Origin: Acidobacteriaceae bacterium | GTDB lineage: Bacteria > Acidobacteriota > Terriglobia > Terriglobales > Acidobacteriaceae | DNA length: 64,000 nt | NCBI GenBank assembly: GCA_003156805.1 | Contig: PMHV01000030.1 | Location: 11,261-75,260 of the forward strand | Reading direction: 5' to 3' | Shown here: positions 9,281 to 17,586 of the stretch, in pieces | Layout of the letters: each line of letters opens with the position of its first letter | Position numbering within the stretch: position 1 is the first letter of the stretch | Notes under the pieces: model-generated | Database searches by the model: none | What the model saw: the letters and a program-made list of their open reading frames with translations, nothing else | Told to the model about the DNA's origin: nothing | Translations under genes and position numbers: made by a program

Positions 9281-10522
9281 ATGCTCTCTGTGATTCTCTG
9301 CGCCGCACTATTCATGCGCTCGTCCAATAACGTCAGGCCGCTCTTCTGGAGCGTCGTCGGTCTGTGCGCCGGCATTTATCTCTTCATTAACGGCTTCCGC
9401 CTGTTGCAACGCCGGCGGCTGATTCTCGACACGCCTTCGTCCCGGATTCGCAGCGCATCCCTGGGAATGGTGGAAGTCAGTGGGCTTGCCGTGGGGCCTT
9501 ACTCTATGATTGCGCCGATCTCGTCGCGGCCTTGCTACTACTATCGTACGCTGGTCTGGGAATGGAAACAGCGCGGCCGGAACAAGTCATGGGTGAAGGT
9601 TGCGGGCGAGTGCATGCACTTGCCTTTCTTCCTCGACGATAATACCGGCAAAGTGATGGTCGATCCGCGCGGCGCGGATCTTGACTTGCATCGCGACTTT
9701 CAGCAGGAATTCAGCGATTCGTTCTTCACCACCGACGATCCGGTTCCCGACAATGTACGCGGCTTCCTCGCTCGCCACGGAATCCAGACCCGCAACAAGA
9801 TCAAGGTCGAGGAGTACTGCATCAAGCCCAAGAACGCGCTCTTCATTCTGGGCACGCTGAGTGATAATCCAGGTCTGGAGGTGAAGCCACAGCCGATTCA
9901 CGACGCCGAGGCGGCCACACTGGGCGCCGGGAATCTGCTTTCTTTCTCTCTTCCGTCTTCGCTGTCGTTTTCGTCGGGAACAGACCGCGATTCCGAGGAC
10001 TCGAGGCTGATGGGGCGCCTGCTGGCCCAACCCGCGAACGCGGTTGCCACTCCCGGGAACCAGCCGCAAGTCGTGCGGCTGTCCTCCAGTTCCAGCGCTG
10101 CGGCTGCGAGCATGACCCAGCAGGAAAAGGTTGCGGCAGCGCTGCTCAAAGCCGGCATCACGAATCCCGCGGCGTGGGCGGCGGCTGGAGTTGCAGCTCC
10201 AGGCTTGCAGGTGAATGGAGATCCCCTGGTTCTATCCGGCTCCGGCGTGAACTCGTCCGGCTCGGATTCCTCGCCCGGCGGAGCGTCAGCCTCACCGCAA
10301 ACTGCGCAGAACTACGCAAACACCAGGCCTGACGGCTTCGATCAACATCCGCCCACAGTGTTGATGAAGGGAACAAACAACCCCACGTTTCTGATCTCGT
10401 GGCGCAGCCAACAGGATGTAGCCCGCTCTCTGGGATGGAAATGCGCGTTGATGATCTGGGGTGGCCCGGCGCTGGCGCTGCTCAGCCTGTACGTGTTGTT
10501 GGCCGTCACTAATTCGCTGTAG
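9281..10522 (+). CDS. GIDE-domain membrane protein (E3 ligase MULAN-like region)
   Basis: 413 residues. One hydrophobic segment lies near residues 20-38 and a second near the C-terminus (residues about 388-410). Between them, residues 45-190 match the GIDE/BAM layout: TPSSRIRSASLGMVEVSGLA, CYYYRTLVWEW, a basic KSWVKV strand, FFLDDNTGKVMVDPRGADL, then EYCIKP and LFILGTL. The region from about 210 to 350 is Ser/Ala/Gly-rich and low in complexity. The domain is known from the eukaryotic MULAN ubiquitin ligase, where it faces the intermembrane space; no RING is present here. Function in bacteria is unknown. A start 33 bp downstream is also possible. Confidence 0.75.
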   Translation: MLSVILCAALFMRSSNNVRPLFWSVVGLCAGIYLFINGFRLLQRRRLILDTPSSRIRSASLGMVEVSGLAVGPYSMIAPISSRPCYYYRTLVWEWKQRGRNKSWVKVAGECMHLPFFLDDNTGKVMVDPRGADLDLHRDFQQEFSDSFFTTDDPVPDNVRGFLARHGIQTRNKIKVEEYCIKPKNALFILGTLSDNPGLEVKPQPIHDAEAATLGAGNLLSFSLPSSLSFSSGTDRDSEDSRLMGRLLAQPANAVATPGNQPQVVRLSSSSSAAAASMTQQEKVAAALLKAGITNPAAWAAAGVAAPGLQVNGDPLVLSGSGVNSSGSDSSPGGASASPQTAQNYANTRPDGFDQHPPTVLMKGTNNPTFLISWRSQQDVARSLGWKCALMIWGGPALALLSLYVLLAVTNSL

Positions 10523-10715
10523 GGCGCGCGAAATACGGCGCACCAACCTCCTAACCGGGAGCATCCAAACGCTGACGCTTTGGTTCAGTAGACAGTACAT
10601 CCAACTCCGGAAATATGCGGGAATTTCTTCTGGGTAGCAGTGCATTCCAGGCACCCGCGGAGGACATCCCTTGCGGAGCGTCCTCCACGCGCCGAGAAAG
10701 GCAGTCGAAGTGGCT

Positions 10716-11699
10716 CTATTCCGAGATGACGTTAATCGCGCTGCCGTAAGTGTCGGATGCGTAAACCAATCGAGTGACCGGATTTACGTCGATATAGTTG
10801 CTGTTGGCGGTAACGCTTCCCGTCTTGGTGTTCGTTCTCCCGTCGACCACTGCGACCGTTCCATCCCCAATGTTGGTCACAAAAATCAGATTGGAAAGGT
10901 AATCCACGCAAACCCCAAACGGAGCCGATCCGACCACGACATTCGCTACCACCTTCAAATTCGCCAGATTGACTACGCCCAGCGTGTCTCCCTCACCTGT
11001 ATTAGTCGCGTTATTGGTCACGTAAGCGCGGCCGGTGAAGGAGTTCGCCGCCACGTTCGCGTTGATCGTTCCCACCCTGACGTGCGTGATCGCATTGTTC
11101 GAACCATTAATGACGTCCATCACGTCGCCGCTGGGCGCCCCAAGAATCTGATCGGTCGAAAAATCAACCGCCAATCCCAGCATCTCTGTGTTGCCGGTGT
11201 TGATGTAAGCCGCAGTATTGGTTTTGCCGTCGATCACTTCGACCTCGTAATTGAGATCGTCCGACACATAGATTCGATTCGTGACTGGATCGACCGCAAT
11301 GCCCTGCACTCCAATGCCGTTGAAGGTGCCGTCGATGGGAATCGTCGCGATCACCGCCTCCGGTGTCCCGTCGATCACCGTGACGCCGCACGCGGGACTT
11401 TGGCTGTTGTTACACCCTGCGCTATACACGCGGCCAGTGACGATATTCACCGCGATAACGGAGGCTCCCTGCGAGGTCGGCACCGTCTCGAGGATAGTGT
11501 TTGTGTTGCCGTCGATCACGGCGACTGCGGGACCAGTCGAAGTGATGAGGCTGACGTAGATGCGATTGTTGCTGGGATTCACCGCAACTCCATACGGAAG
11601 GCCGGATACTGGGATCGTGGTAACTAATGACTGAGCGCTGGCTGGAAGCACGCAGGCACACGACAAGAGAACGAGCAAAAAACCGATACGATACGGCAT
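10716..11699 (-). CDS. secreted YVTN-type beta-propeller protein
   Basis: 327 residues from the ATG at 11699, with a clear AAGGGGG ribosome-binding site; the in-frame start at 11765 is rejected for that reason. A Sec signal peptide ends near PASAQ. The rest is about seven repeats of the form GVAVNPSNNRIYVS / VAVIDGNTNT, the YVTN/NHL-like seven-bladed propeller. Such proteins are exported and probably bind surface or matrix partners; no enzyme residue is visible. It is a single gene, convergent with the GIDE gene. Confidence 0.85.
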   Translation of the reverse strand: MPYRIGFLLVLLSCACVLPASAQSLVTTIPVSGLPYGVAVNPSNNRIYVSLITSTGPAVAVIDGNTNTILETVPTSQGASVIAVNIVTGRVYSAGCNNSQSPACGVTVIDGTPEAVIATIPIDGTFNGIGVQGIAVDPVTNRIYVSDDLNYEVEVIDGKTNTAAYINTGNTEMLGLAVDFSTDQILGAPSGDVMDVINGSNNAITHVRVGTINANVAANSFTGRAYVTNNATNTGEGDTLGVVNLANLKVVANVVVGSAPFGVCVDYLSNLIFVTNIGDGTVAVVDGRTNTKTGSVTANSNYIDVNPVTRLVYASDTYGSAINVISE

Positions 11700-12029
11700 A
11701 CAGACCCCCTTAGAGACTTGAGATAGGCACTTCAGGGCGGTGAGGTGGCGTGGTTTAGACGTCACCGGCAGCGAAAAGGGTTGCTAGAGGGCGCGATAGA
11801 CAAGGCTTTTGGGCTGGTAGTGCTCAGTAATGACGCGGAGCCGTCGTGGTTATGAAATCAAGGCCCGCGCTCTTTGCGGGCCGAAGGACCTCTGTACTCG
11901 CCGGGCAGCGGCATGCGCCCCGCGCCGTTTGCGGGTGCCCCATCGGCTGATGACGACCATTTCCAGACGCGACAATGTGCCCGACACTCGCTTCGTATCT
12001 GCGCTACCGTTTAACGAGGAGCACGTCCC

Positions 12030-12128
12030 ATGCTGCAAGGCGAGAAATACCCATACGAGATCATCAAGCATAACTTCGCGACTGTAGAATCCGCCCTCAC
12101 GCCCACCGATATCCACATCCCGTTGTGA
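12030..12128 (+). CDS. possible 32-residue ORF or gene remnant
   Basis: Starts MLQGEKYPYEIIKHN and ends TPTDIHIPL. A GAGGAG sequence lies about 9 nt before the ATG, and G/C-ending codons predominate. The stop codon falls in the first bases of repeat copy B (TGTGACATC), so the ORF may be the front end of a gene truncated by the repeat. No family recognised. Confidence 0.25.
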   Translation: MLQGEKYPYEIIKHNFATVESALTPTDIHIPL

Positions 12129-12410
12129 CATCTAACCTTGCCCCCATCCTCAAACTTGCGCGATCATACCCGAGGCGCACGGGGTACAGAGAGCCTGATC
12201 GGCCCACCCTAACTCCTTTGTTGTCTAGATTTTACCCATAAGTTCTTTGACATCTAGATTTTGCCACACCCCTTTTGCGAAACCCGCGCCCAGCAAGCCA
12301 TTCAGAGGGTGGGGGAAGGGGGGGTACCCCCTCAACATACGCAAATTGTGCTCCTCAAGGGCCCTCCCGGCAAACCGCAATCAGAATTATTTCGGGAGAA
12401 ATCCACAGCC
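12124..12410 (+). repeat. dispersed ~300-bp repeat family, copy B
   Basis: Blocks shared with copy C: TGTGACATCTAACCTTG at the left, GCGCGATCAT, TTGTTGTCTAGATTTTACCC, TAAGTTCTTTGACATCTAG, GCGAAACCCGCGC, a G-run plus GTACCCCC at about 12305-12332, and AGAAATCCACAGCC at the right end (12397-12410). Confidence 0.8.
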
Positions 12411-12498
12411 TTTGGCGAACCCAATCGGCCAATTACTCCCGCCCCAGTCTCCAGAGATAATCTCCCCAGGGTTCGCGCCCGCAAAGTGGCCACGCGAA

Positions 12499-12593
12499 TG
12501 CTCGCGCGAAATAACGCTTGCGCGAAACAACGCTCGCGCCAAACAAGCTCGCGCCGAAGGCTCGTGTAAACAACGATCTCGTGTAGACAACGA
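12499..12593 (+). repeat. imperfect 15-17-bp tandem repeat before the diguanylate cyclase
   Basis: About six degenerate units of the type GCTCGCGCGAAATAAC, GCTTGCGCGAAACAAC, GCTCGCGCCAAACAA and so on; the last units read TCGTGTAAACAACGA and TCGTGTAGACAACGA and end directly at the ATG at 12593. No ribosome-binding site is visible in the array. Confidence 0.6.
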
Positions 12594-13876
12594 TGAAGTC
12601 CCTGTGGACGACCGGTATCTGGCTGCTCGCTGCGGCTGTGCTCTTGCACACTGGCTTGTTCACGCCCACGCTCACTGCCGTTACTCTCTTCTATTACTGC
12701 GTGCTGGTCGCCGGACTTCTGCTGGCCTGGCGGTTTCATTCAAACCGCGTGTTCTTCGCGCTGCTCGTGCTTTTTCTTGCCGAGCATGCCCTCGCATTCT
12801 TTTCCGCGGGGCGCGTGCCGTTGCTGGGCCCGGGACACATCGCGCTAGTCGCGATCGGCGTGCTATTGCCGCTTGATTTCGTTCTTCTATCGCTGGCGAA
12901 GGAACGCGGATTCGTCTTCTCCAGCATTGCTCCTCCAGCACTGGCGATTTTTGTTCAGTCGGTTGCAGTCGCAGTTCTCTGCCGCGCGCAACCATTGGCC
13001 GCCGCGCCGCGTACTCTGCACCATTCGCTACCCTTGCCGGCCTTGCCTTTCAGCGTAGTGCTGGCGTTCGCTACGGCCGCAATGATATTGCTGGCGCGTT
13101 TTCTGCTGTTCCACAAGCCGGTGGAGAGTGCATTCCTCTGGGCCTTAGCCGGCTGTTTTCTTGCCCTGCGGTTTGGAGGTGTGGGCCGAATTCCGTCCGC
13201 CTACTTCGCCGTCGCCGTTTTCATCTTGGCAGTCTCGATCGTCGAGACCTCCTACCTGCTGGCCTATCACGATGAACTGACCACCTTGCCCTCGCGCCGT
13301 GCTTTCAACGATGCGCTCCTGCGCCTGGAATCGCCATGTTCAGTGGCAATCGTGGATATCGACCACTTCAAGCGCTTCAACGACACCTATGGTCACGATA
13401 CCGGGGACGAGGTCCTGCGCCTGGTGGCTTCGCGCCTGAGCCGTGTTGGCGGCGGCGGCCGGGCTTACCGTTGCGGGGGCGAGGAATTCGCCATCCTTTT
13501 TCCGGGCAAGACCAGCCAGGATGTAGTGGAGCATCTTGAACAACTGCGCGCTACCATCGAGACTAGCGCGTTCCGCCAACGCGGCTATGATCGCCGCCAG
13601 GCGCCCCGTGGTCCGGACCGCCGCAACCAGCGCATCCGCGGACGCACACAAGCTGGCCGTGTTGTACGCCAGCTCGCCCGCATGGATGACTTACCGCAGC
13701 TCTCGGTCACGGTCAGCATGGGCGTAGCGAGTTCCACGCGGGAGAAGCCCGATCTTCAACAGTTGATTCACCAGGCCGATCGGGCGCTCTACCGCGCCAA
13801 GGCGGCGGGACGCAATCGGGTGGAAACGGCATCGCATCGCCGCAAACCGCGCGCCAAGGCCGCCGTTACTGCATAG
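12593..13876 (+). CDS. membrane-bound diguanylate cyclase (GGDEF)
   Basis: 427 residues. About six to seven hydrophobic segments fill residues 1-225; a GGDEF domain follows. It has DELTTLPSRRAFNDAL, DIDHFKRFNDTYGH with the metal-binding Asp, and an intact GGEEF at about residues 295-299, so it should make cyclic di-GMP. The usual RxxD inhibitory site just before GGEEF is replaced by a Gly run, which suggests no product inhibition there. A basic insert of about 40 residues (GYDRRQAPRGPDRRNQ and onward) interrupts the domain before SVTVSMGVAS. The product probably signals from the inner membrane to motility or exopolysaccharide functions. Confidence 0.92.
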   Translation: MKSLWTTGIWLLAAAVLLHTGLFTPTLTAVTLFYYCVLVAGLLLAWRFHSNRVFFALLVLFLAEHALAFFSAGRVPLLGPGHIALVAIGVLLPLDFVLLSLAKERGFVFSSIAPPALAIFVQSVAVAVLCRAQPLAAAPRTLHHSLPLPALPFSVVLAFATAAMILLARFLLFHKPVESAFLWALAGCFLALRFGGVGRIPSAYFAVAVFILAVSIVETSYLLAYHDELTTLPSRRAFNDALLRLESPCSVAIVDIDHFKRFNDTYGHDTGDEVLRLVASRLSRVGGGGRAYRCGGEEFAILFPGKTSQDVVEHLEQLRATIETSAFRQRGYDRRQAPRGPDRRNQRIRGRTQAGRVVRQLARMDDLPQLSVTVSMGVASSTREKPDLQQLIHQADRALYRAKAAGRNRVETASHRRKPRAKAAVTA

Positions 13877-14118
13877 GCAGGCGCCAAGCTACGCCGGGAA
13901 CATTCAGCAACTTCTCTTTACCGGGCGCAATCACGATGGAAAACAGGGCGAGCGGAAATATGCAGGCGATTTCCTGGGCAATTTCCAGAACGGGTTCTGA
14001 ACGATTCCTAAACGCTTTTCTGAACGCTTTTCTGAACGTCGGGCCCGGATGCCGCTTAGGGCGGGAAGTGCGGCGACCGGGCTCGTACGTTTTTCGCAAG
14101 CACCGCCAGGCCGTGCGG

Positions 14119-14277
14119 TCAGCCATTGGCGGGTGGGGTTGGCTTCCTTCGCCCAATGCCCCCACAATCGGGACATTTCAAGCGGAGGAATGCAACGCCT
14201 TCGGACTTACCACTGATGTCCACGGGCTTAGCAATGTATCCGGTACCGCCACAACCTGGGCAGTCGTTCGGACTCAC
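14119..14277 (-). CDS. 52-residue double CxxCGGxG zinc-ribbon protein
   Basis: Short gene on the minus strand starting at GTG 14277 behind a GGGGGAGGA ribosome-binding site. The protein begins SPNDCPGCGGTGYIAKP and later has LKCPDCGGIGRRK, so two CxxCGGxG knuckles 27 residues apart form one zinc site, as in the DnaJ cysteine-rich domain and related rubredoxin-like ribbons. Both cysteine pairs are intact. The C-terminus is short and Pro-rich. It stands alone between the diguanylate cyclase and the divergent lactate gene. Function unknown; a small zinc-binding adaptor is plausible. Confidence 0.55.
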   Translation of the reverse strand: MSPNDCPGCGGTGYIAKPVDISGKSEGVAFLRLKCPDCGGIGRRKPTPPANG

Positions 14278-14455
14278 TCCTCCCCCTCATTGCTATCGAT
14301 TGTTCAACGATTTAGGCGAAGTGCGCAGCAAAAGTGAATTGTGTTACGAAAGACGAACAAAAGCAGGGCGCGGACCCAATCCTGTGTGATATTCTTGCGC
14401 GCCGAAAGCTTGGCAGGGCAGAATCGCAACGTCGACGAACTGGGGAGTTCCGGAA

Positions 14456-15646
14456 ATGACCAAGGCAGCGCGCTCAGTAGCATCCCCACGAGTGGTCAGC
14501 ATCGAGGATTTCCGGCCAATCGCGCAGCGGCGCATACCACAATCGGTGTTTGATTATCTGGATGGCGGCGCCGAGGGCGAGGTAACGCTGCGCGAAAACT
14601 GCCGCGTTTTCGAAGACATCACGTTTCGGCCGCGGCATGCGGTCGCGGTTCCGGCTTGCGCACTGTGCACGCGCGTTCTTGGCTTTGACCTTGCTCTGCC
14701 GTTTCTGCTCGCTCCCGTCGGCTACAGCCGCCTCATGCATCCCGGAGGCGAGGTGGCTGCCGCGCGAGCCGCGGGCGCTGCGGGCACCGCCTACATACTC
14801 TCGACAATTTCGGGGCACAGACTCGAAGACGTGAAGTCGGGATCCTCGGGGCCCGTTTTCTATCAGCTTTATCTCATGGGTGGGCGCGGAGCCGCTGAAG
14901 CTGTCATTGAACGGGCACGAGTTGCAGGTTTCTCCGCGCTGGTCGTCACTATCGACACGCCGGTATCGGGAATTCGCGAGCGCGACTACCGCAACGGTAT
15001 GAAGGAACTGATCAGCGGTAGTCCGTTGCAAAAAATCCAGTTTCTGCCACAAGTGCTTTCAAGGCCTGGCTGGCTCACCGCATTCCTGCGCGATGGCGGG
15101 TTGCCTTCCTTGCCCAACGTAGTGATTCCGGGCAAAGGTCCGATGCCGCTGGTCGATATCAATGCCGCGCTGGCGGAATCGGCGGTGACCTGGGCCGACC
15201 TGCGTTGGATTCGAGAACTTTGGCGAGGCCCGATCGTGGTTAAGGGCGTGCTCACCGGCGACGACGGACGGCGAGCCGTAGATGAAGGAGCAGCGGCGAT
15301 TTCGGTTTCGAATCATGGTGGCCGCCAGCTCGATTGTGTTCCGTCGTCTTTGCGTGCGTTGCCGGAGGTGGTAAGCGCCGTGAACGGGCAGGTGGAGATC
15401 CTGATGGACGGCGGCATCCGTCGCGGCACGGATATCGTAAAAGCGATCTGCCTGGGCGCGCGCGCGGTGCTGTGCGGACGCGCCTACGCCTATGGTTTGG
15501 CGGCTGCCGGGGAAGCGGGAGTCACACGCGCCATCGAGATTCTGCGAACTGACCTGGAGCGTTCGCTCCGGCTGCTTGGCTGTTCGTCCGTTGCCGCTCT
15601 CGATCGTTCCTACGTGAATGTGCCAAAGAGCTGGGAATCGAACTGA
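14456..15646 (+). CDS. FMN-dependent alpha-hydroxy acid (L-lactate) dehydrogenase/oxidase
   Basis: 396 residues, the usual length of the FMN alpha-hydroxy-acid oxidase family. Visible signatures are VFDYLDGGAEGEVTLREN near the N-terminus, PVGYSRLMHPGGE, and the active-site SNHGGRQLD followed by VEILMDGGIRRGTDIVKA and GRAYAYGL, which bind FMN phosphate. The enzyme oxidises L-lactate or a similar 2-hydroxy acid to the keto acid. An L-lactate permease gene starts 114 bp downstream on the same strand, which favours lactate over glycolate or mandelate. Confidence 0.9.
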   Translation: MTKAARSVASPRVVSIEDFRPIAQRRIPQSVFDYLDGGAEGEVTLRENCRVFEDITFRPRHAVAVPACALCTRVLGFDLALPFLLAPVGYSRLMHPGGEVAAARAAGAAGTAYILSTISGHRLEDVKSGSSGPVFYQLYLMGGRGAAEAVIERARVAGFSALVVTIDTPVSGIRERDYRNGMKELISGSPLQKIQFLPQVLSRPGWLTAFLRDGGLPSLPNVVIPGKGPMPLVDINAALAESAVTWADLRWIRELWRGPIVVKGVLTGDDGRRAVDEGAAAISVSNHGGRQLDCVPSSLRALPEVVSAVNGQVEILMDGGIRRGTDIVKAICLGARAVLCGRAYAYGLAAAGEAGVTRAIEILRTDLERSLRLLGCSSVAALDRSYVNVPKSWESN

Positions 15647-15760
15647 CTTAGCGAACTGATTTCATCAACGATCGATCTTCTGCAAATCAAGGCAGTTGCA
15701 TTACGCGCGCGTTTTTAGTAGTTTCGGTCCGCACCAGACTCCGCTCCTGAGGAGGCTGTC

Positions 15761-17530
15761 ATGCAGTGGACTCAGATTTACGATCCGTTTGGCCATTGGT
15801 GGCTTTCCACGCTAGTCGCGGCTCTTCCCATCATCGTGCTCTTCAGCCTGCTGGCCGGCTTCAAAGTGAAGCCGCACTGGTGCGCCATTGCCGGCGCACT
15901 GACCGCTGTGTTGGTGGCGATCGTGTTTTTTCGGATGCCGCTCCCACTGGCCGCAATGAGTTTCGGGTACGGCGTCGCTTTCGGAGTGCTCAAGATCGCC
16001 TGGATTGTGTTGGCGGCGGTCTACCTCTACGACATTTCCGTGGAGACGGGCCAATTTGAAATCATGAAGGAATCGGTCGCCGGAATTACCGCCGACCGCC
16101 GGCTTCAAGTCCTGCTGGTCGCGTTTTGCTTCGGAGCTTTTATTGAGGGCGCGGCCGGCTTCGGTGCTCCAGTGGCGATTGCCGGCGCTTTCATGATTGG
16201 GCTCGGATTCAAGCCCTTCCACGCAGCCGCGCTGAACCTTATTGCCAACACTGCGCCGGTGGCTTGGGGCGCGATCGGAACTCCGATTCACACTCTTGCG
16301 GCAGTAACGGCGCTGCCCGAATCCGATCTCAACGCCATGATCGGGCGCATCCTTCCGTTCACCGCCGTCATCGTTCCTTTCTGGCTGGTACGAACCATGG
16401 TGGGTTGGAAAGAAACCTTTGAAGTGCTTCCCGCCATTGCCGTGGTCGGCTTCTCATTCGCGCTCACCCAGTTCTTCTGGTCGAACTACGTAGATAGTAA
16501 TCTTGTGGATATCATGGGAGGCGTGATCTCCATCGTCGCGCTGGTGACTTTTCTGCGTTTCTGGAAGCCGAAAAAGATATGGCGGTTCGACTACGACGAG
16601 AGGGCGAATGTTTTGCCTCCGCCCAGTGCCGAGATCAGCGACCAGTTCGGCGGCGAGTGGCCTGCCGACACATTCGACGGATACTCCAAGGCCCGTGCTT
16701 ACACTACGTCGCAAGTATTGAAAGCCTGGTTGCCCTTCGCCATCTTGTCGGTATTTGTTCTGCTGTGGGGATTGCCATCAGTAAAGCTTGCCATGAACCG
16801 CGCCACCACGCCGGCTTTTCAGGTGATACAGGCAGATGGCAAAAAGCGGCCGGGTCCGGCGGGTTGGGATGTGCCTTACTTGCACAACGCCGTTTATCGC
16901 GCAGCGCCGGTGGTCACCAAACCGACTCCAGAGGCGGCGCGCTATGACTTTAACTGGCTCTCCGCAACTGGAACCGGCTGCTTTTTCGCCGCGATCGTTT
17001 CGGGCTTCCTGCTTGGCTTGGGCCCTGTGAAGTTGATGAAAATCTTCTGGCGGACCCTGGTGCGGATGCGGCTGGCCATGGTTGCCATTTCCTTCATGCT
17101 GGGCCTTGGGTATGTGACGCGCTACTCGGGCCTGGATGCCGTGCTGGGCCTGGCATTTACGCGCAGCGGTTGGTTTTATCCCTTCTGTGGAACCTTCCTG
17201 GGCTGGCTCGGCGTCGCGCTCACCGGCAGCGACACATCTTCCAACGCGCTGTTTGGAAGTTTGCAGAGAATTACGGCTCAACAGCTTGGCATCGACCCGA
17301 TTCTCATGTGCGCGGCCAACAGCGCCGGCGGAGTGATGGGGAAAATGGTCGATGCGCAGTCCATTACCATTGCCACCGCTGCGACGGAGCAAGTGGGCAA
17401 CGAAGGAATTATTTTCCGCTTTGTGGCCTGGCACTCGGTGGCACTCGGAGCCATTGTCGGAATCATTGTGATGCTCTACGCCTATGTTTTCCGCTGGGCC
17501 GTGCCGCACGGGCTGCAGTTTGTGAAGTAA
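15761..17530 (+). CDS. L-lactate permease (LctP family)
   Basis: 589 residues with about a dozen hydrophobic segments. It carries the family motifs IEGAAGFGAPVAIAGAFMIG and LTGSDTSSNALFGSLQ, and ANSAGGVMGKMVDAQSI near the C-terminus. The ATG has a strong GAGGAGG ribosome-binding site. A hydrophilic central loop (around residues 270-420) is larger than in short homologues. LctP proteins import lactate with protons across the inner membrane. Together with the upstream FMN enzyme it makes a lactate-uptake and oxidation unit. Confidence 0.93.
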   Translation: MQWTQIYDPFGHWWLSTLVAALPIIVLFSLLAGFKVKPHWCAIAGALTAVLVAIVFFRMPLPLAAMSFGYGVAFGVLKIAWIVLAAVYLYDISVETGQFEIMKESVAGITADRRLQVLLVAFCFGAFIEGAAGFGAPVAIAGAFMIGLGFKPFHAAALNLIANTAPVAWGAIGTPIHTLAAVTALPESDLNAMIGRILPFTAVIVPFWLVRTMVGWKETFEVLPAIAVVGFSFALTQFFWSNYVDSNLVDIMGGVISIVALVTFLRFWKPKKIWRFDYDERANVLPPPSAEISDQFGGEWPADTFDGYSKARAYTTSQVLKAWLPFAILSVFVLLWGLPSVKLAMNRATTPAFQVIQADGKKRPGPAGWDVPYLHNAVYRAAPVVTKPTPEAARYDFNWLSATGTGCFFAAIVSGFLLGLGPVKLMKIFWRTLVRMRLAMVAISFMLGLGYVTRYSGLDAVLGLAFTRSGWFYPFCGTFLGWLGVALTGSDTSSNALFGSLQRITAQQLGIDPILMCAANSAGGVMGKMVDAQSITIATAATEQVGNEGIIFRFVAWHSVALGAIVGIIVMLYAYVFRWAVPHGLQFVK

Positions 17531-17586
17531 GAGGCATCAAACGCGCGGTTGCTGAGAGGTGGAGGTGAGACGTCTTCCGGCCGTTT

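Larger units (their letters stand above)
11700..12592. other. 893-bp gene-poor region: gene remnant, repeat copy B and short tandem repeats
   Basis: No long gene is credible on either strand. It holds a possible 32-codon ORF (12030-12128), dispersed repeat copy B (12124-12410) and an imperfect tandem array of a 15-17-bp unit (about 12499-12593) that runs into the start of the diguanylate cyclase gene. Confidence 0.6.

Noticed and set aside
12301-12333. G-run plus GTACC as a rho-independent terminator
   Set aside because: The palindromic core GGGGTACCCC has no loop and no T-run; it occurs in all copies of the repeat irrespective of neighbouring genes.
14126-14389. Plus-strand 87-codon ORF
   Set aside because: It is the antisense of the double zinc-knuckle gene on the minus strand.
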